From Flavobacteriaceae bacterium (GTDB lineage: Bacteria > Bacteroidota > Bacteroidia > Flavobacteriales > Flavobacteriaceae), in assembly GCA_012959395.1 (NCBI GenBank), contig DUDG01000012.1, forward strand, positions 1-64,000: a DNA stretch of 64,000 nt, written 5' to 3'. Positions 63,761 through 64,000 of this stretch are shown piece after piece. Each line of letters begins with the position of its first letter. The stretch's first letter is position 1. The translations under genes were made by a program, and so were the position numbers. Below the pieces are notes generated by a model that saw nothing but the letters and a program-made list of their open reading frames with translations, was not told the DNA's origin and made no database searches.

Positions 63761-64000
63761 TTAAAATCTAAAGTGTGAAAATGCTTTATTGGCTTCAGCC
63801 ATTTTATGAATATCTGCTCTTTTTTTAACGGCAGCGCCTTCTTCCTTTTCAGCAGCTAAAATTTCTGAAGCTAACTTTAATGCCATTGACTTCTCATTAC
63901 GCTTTCTTGCATAAGAAATTAACCATTTCATAGCCATGGAAATTTTTCTATCTGGTCTGATTGGCATTGGAATTTGGAAAGTTGCTCCCCCTACACGTCT
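63761..64000 (-). CDS. rpsG: 30S ribosomal protein S7, C-terminal part (5' end outside window)
   Basis: The frame is open to the window edge, so the first half lies to the right. The visible 79 residues run from [19 protein letters not shown] through [20 protein letters not shown] to [13 protein letters not shown], the conserved end of S7, which contacts the E-site tRNA. An internal ATG at 63967 is not the start. rpsL should lie further right. Confidence 0.96.
   Translation of the reverse strand, partial: RRVGGATFQIPMPIRPDRKISMAMKWLISYARKRNEKSMALKLASEILAAEKEEGAAVKKRADIHKMAEANKAFSHFRF

Overview
This window is a contiguous, gene-dense, very AT-rich piece of a Bacteroidota chromosome, most likely a marine member of Flavobacteriia with a compact genome. 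Three things point there: the conserved gene order rpsG-fusA-rpsJ (no tuf between) through rplQ-carA-eno-gltA; lineage families such as DUF4199, a NamZ/DUF1343 lipid-exported hydrolase, MtaB, a CarB without the MGS domain and a FadN-type beta-oxidation fusion; and promoters of the Bacteroidota type (-7 box TAnnTTTG, -33 box TTTG) rather than E. coli type, with A-rich leaders lacking clear Shine-Dalgarno sequences. Starts are mostly ATG, with one forced TTG and one GTG. No tRNA, rRNA, CRISPR, transposase or phage gene was seen, and no gap over 300 bases is without a gene.

Layout. 1-8.6 kb: the 3' end of purB, rmuC, carB, rpmH, small membrane and acetyltransferase-type genes, mtaB. 8.6-18.4 kb: an oligopeptide-type binding lipoprotein, rpmE2, a tight envelope operon (DUF4199, glycosyltransferase, phosphosugar mutase, MsbA-like exporter), a three-gene ECF sigma module, an rRNA methyltransferase. 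18.5-29.3 kb: purL, then a MarR-headed beta-oxidation operon (two acyl-CoA dehydrogenases, FadN-like fusion, thiolase). 29.3-36.5 kb: M28 peptidase, a diaminopropionate ammonia-lyase/CBS-like pair, FtsX-type permease, NamZ, queE, a lipoprotein. 36.5-37.9 kb: a compositionally foreign aminotransferase that sits between fragments of what look like two older genes. 37.9-47.7 kb: folD, ffh, argS, two amidinotransferase-superfamily hydrolases, gltA, eno, carA. 47.8-64 kb: the full alpha-spc-S10-str ribosomal super-operon, transcribed leftward, closed by a clear intrinsic terminator.

How the parts work together. The right-hand 26 kb is translation, secretion (SecY, Ffh) and central carbon/nitrogen metabolism (GltA, Eno, CarA, the arginine/citrulline-type hydrolases, ArgS). 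CarA and CarB are encoded far apart. The beta-oxidation operon has its own MarR regulator with a perfect 24-bp palindrome placed just upstream of a -7 box, a plausible local switch. The ribosomal proteins S4, S14, L31 and L36 are all forms lacking zinc-binding cysteine sets, consistent with a zinc-sparing ribosome.

No wholly new system is obvious. The most interesting points are the foreign aminotransferase with flanking gene remnants, the MarR palindrome, the ECF trio whose middle protein carries a duplicated PxGYF motif, and the diaminopropionate lyase/CBS-like pair. All functional calls come from reading motifs by eye; no database search was run.
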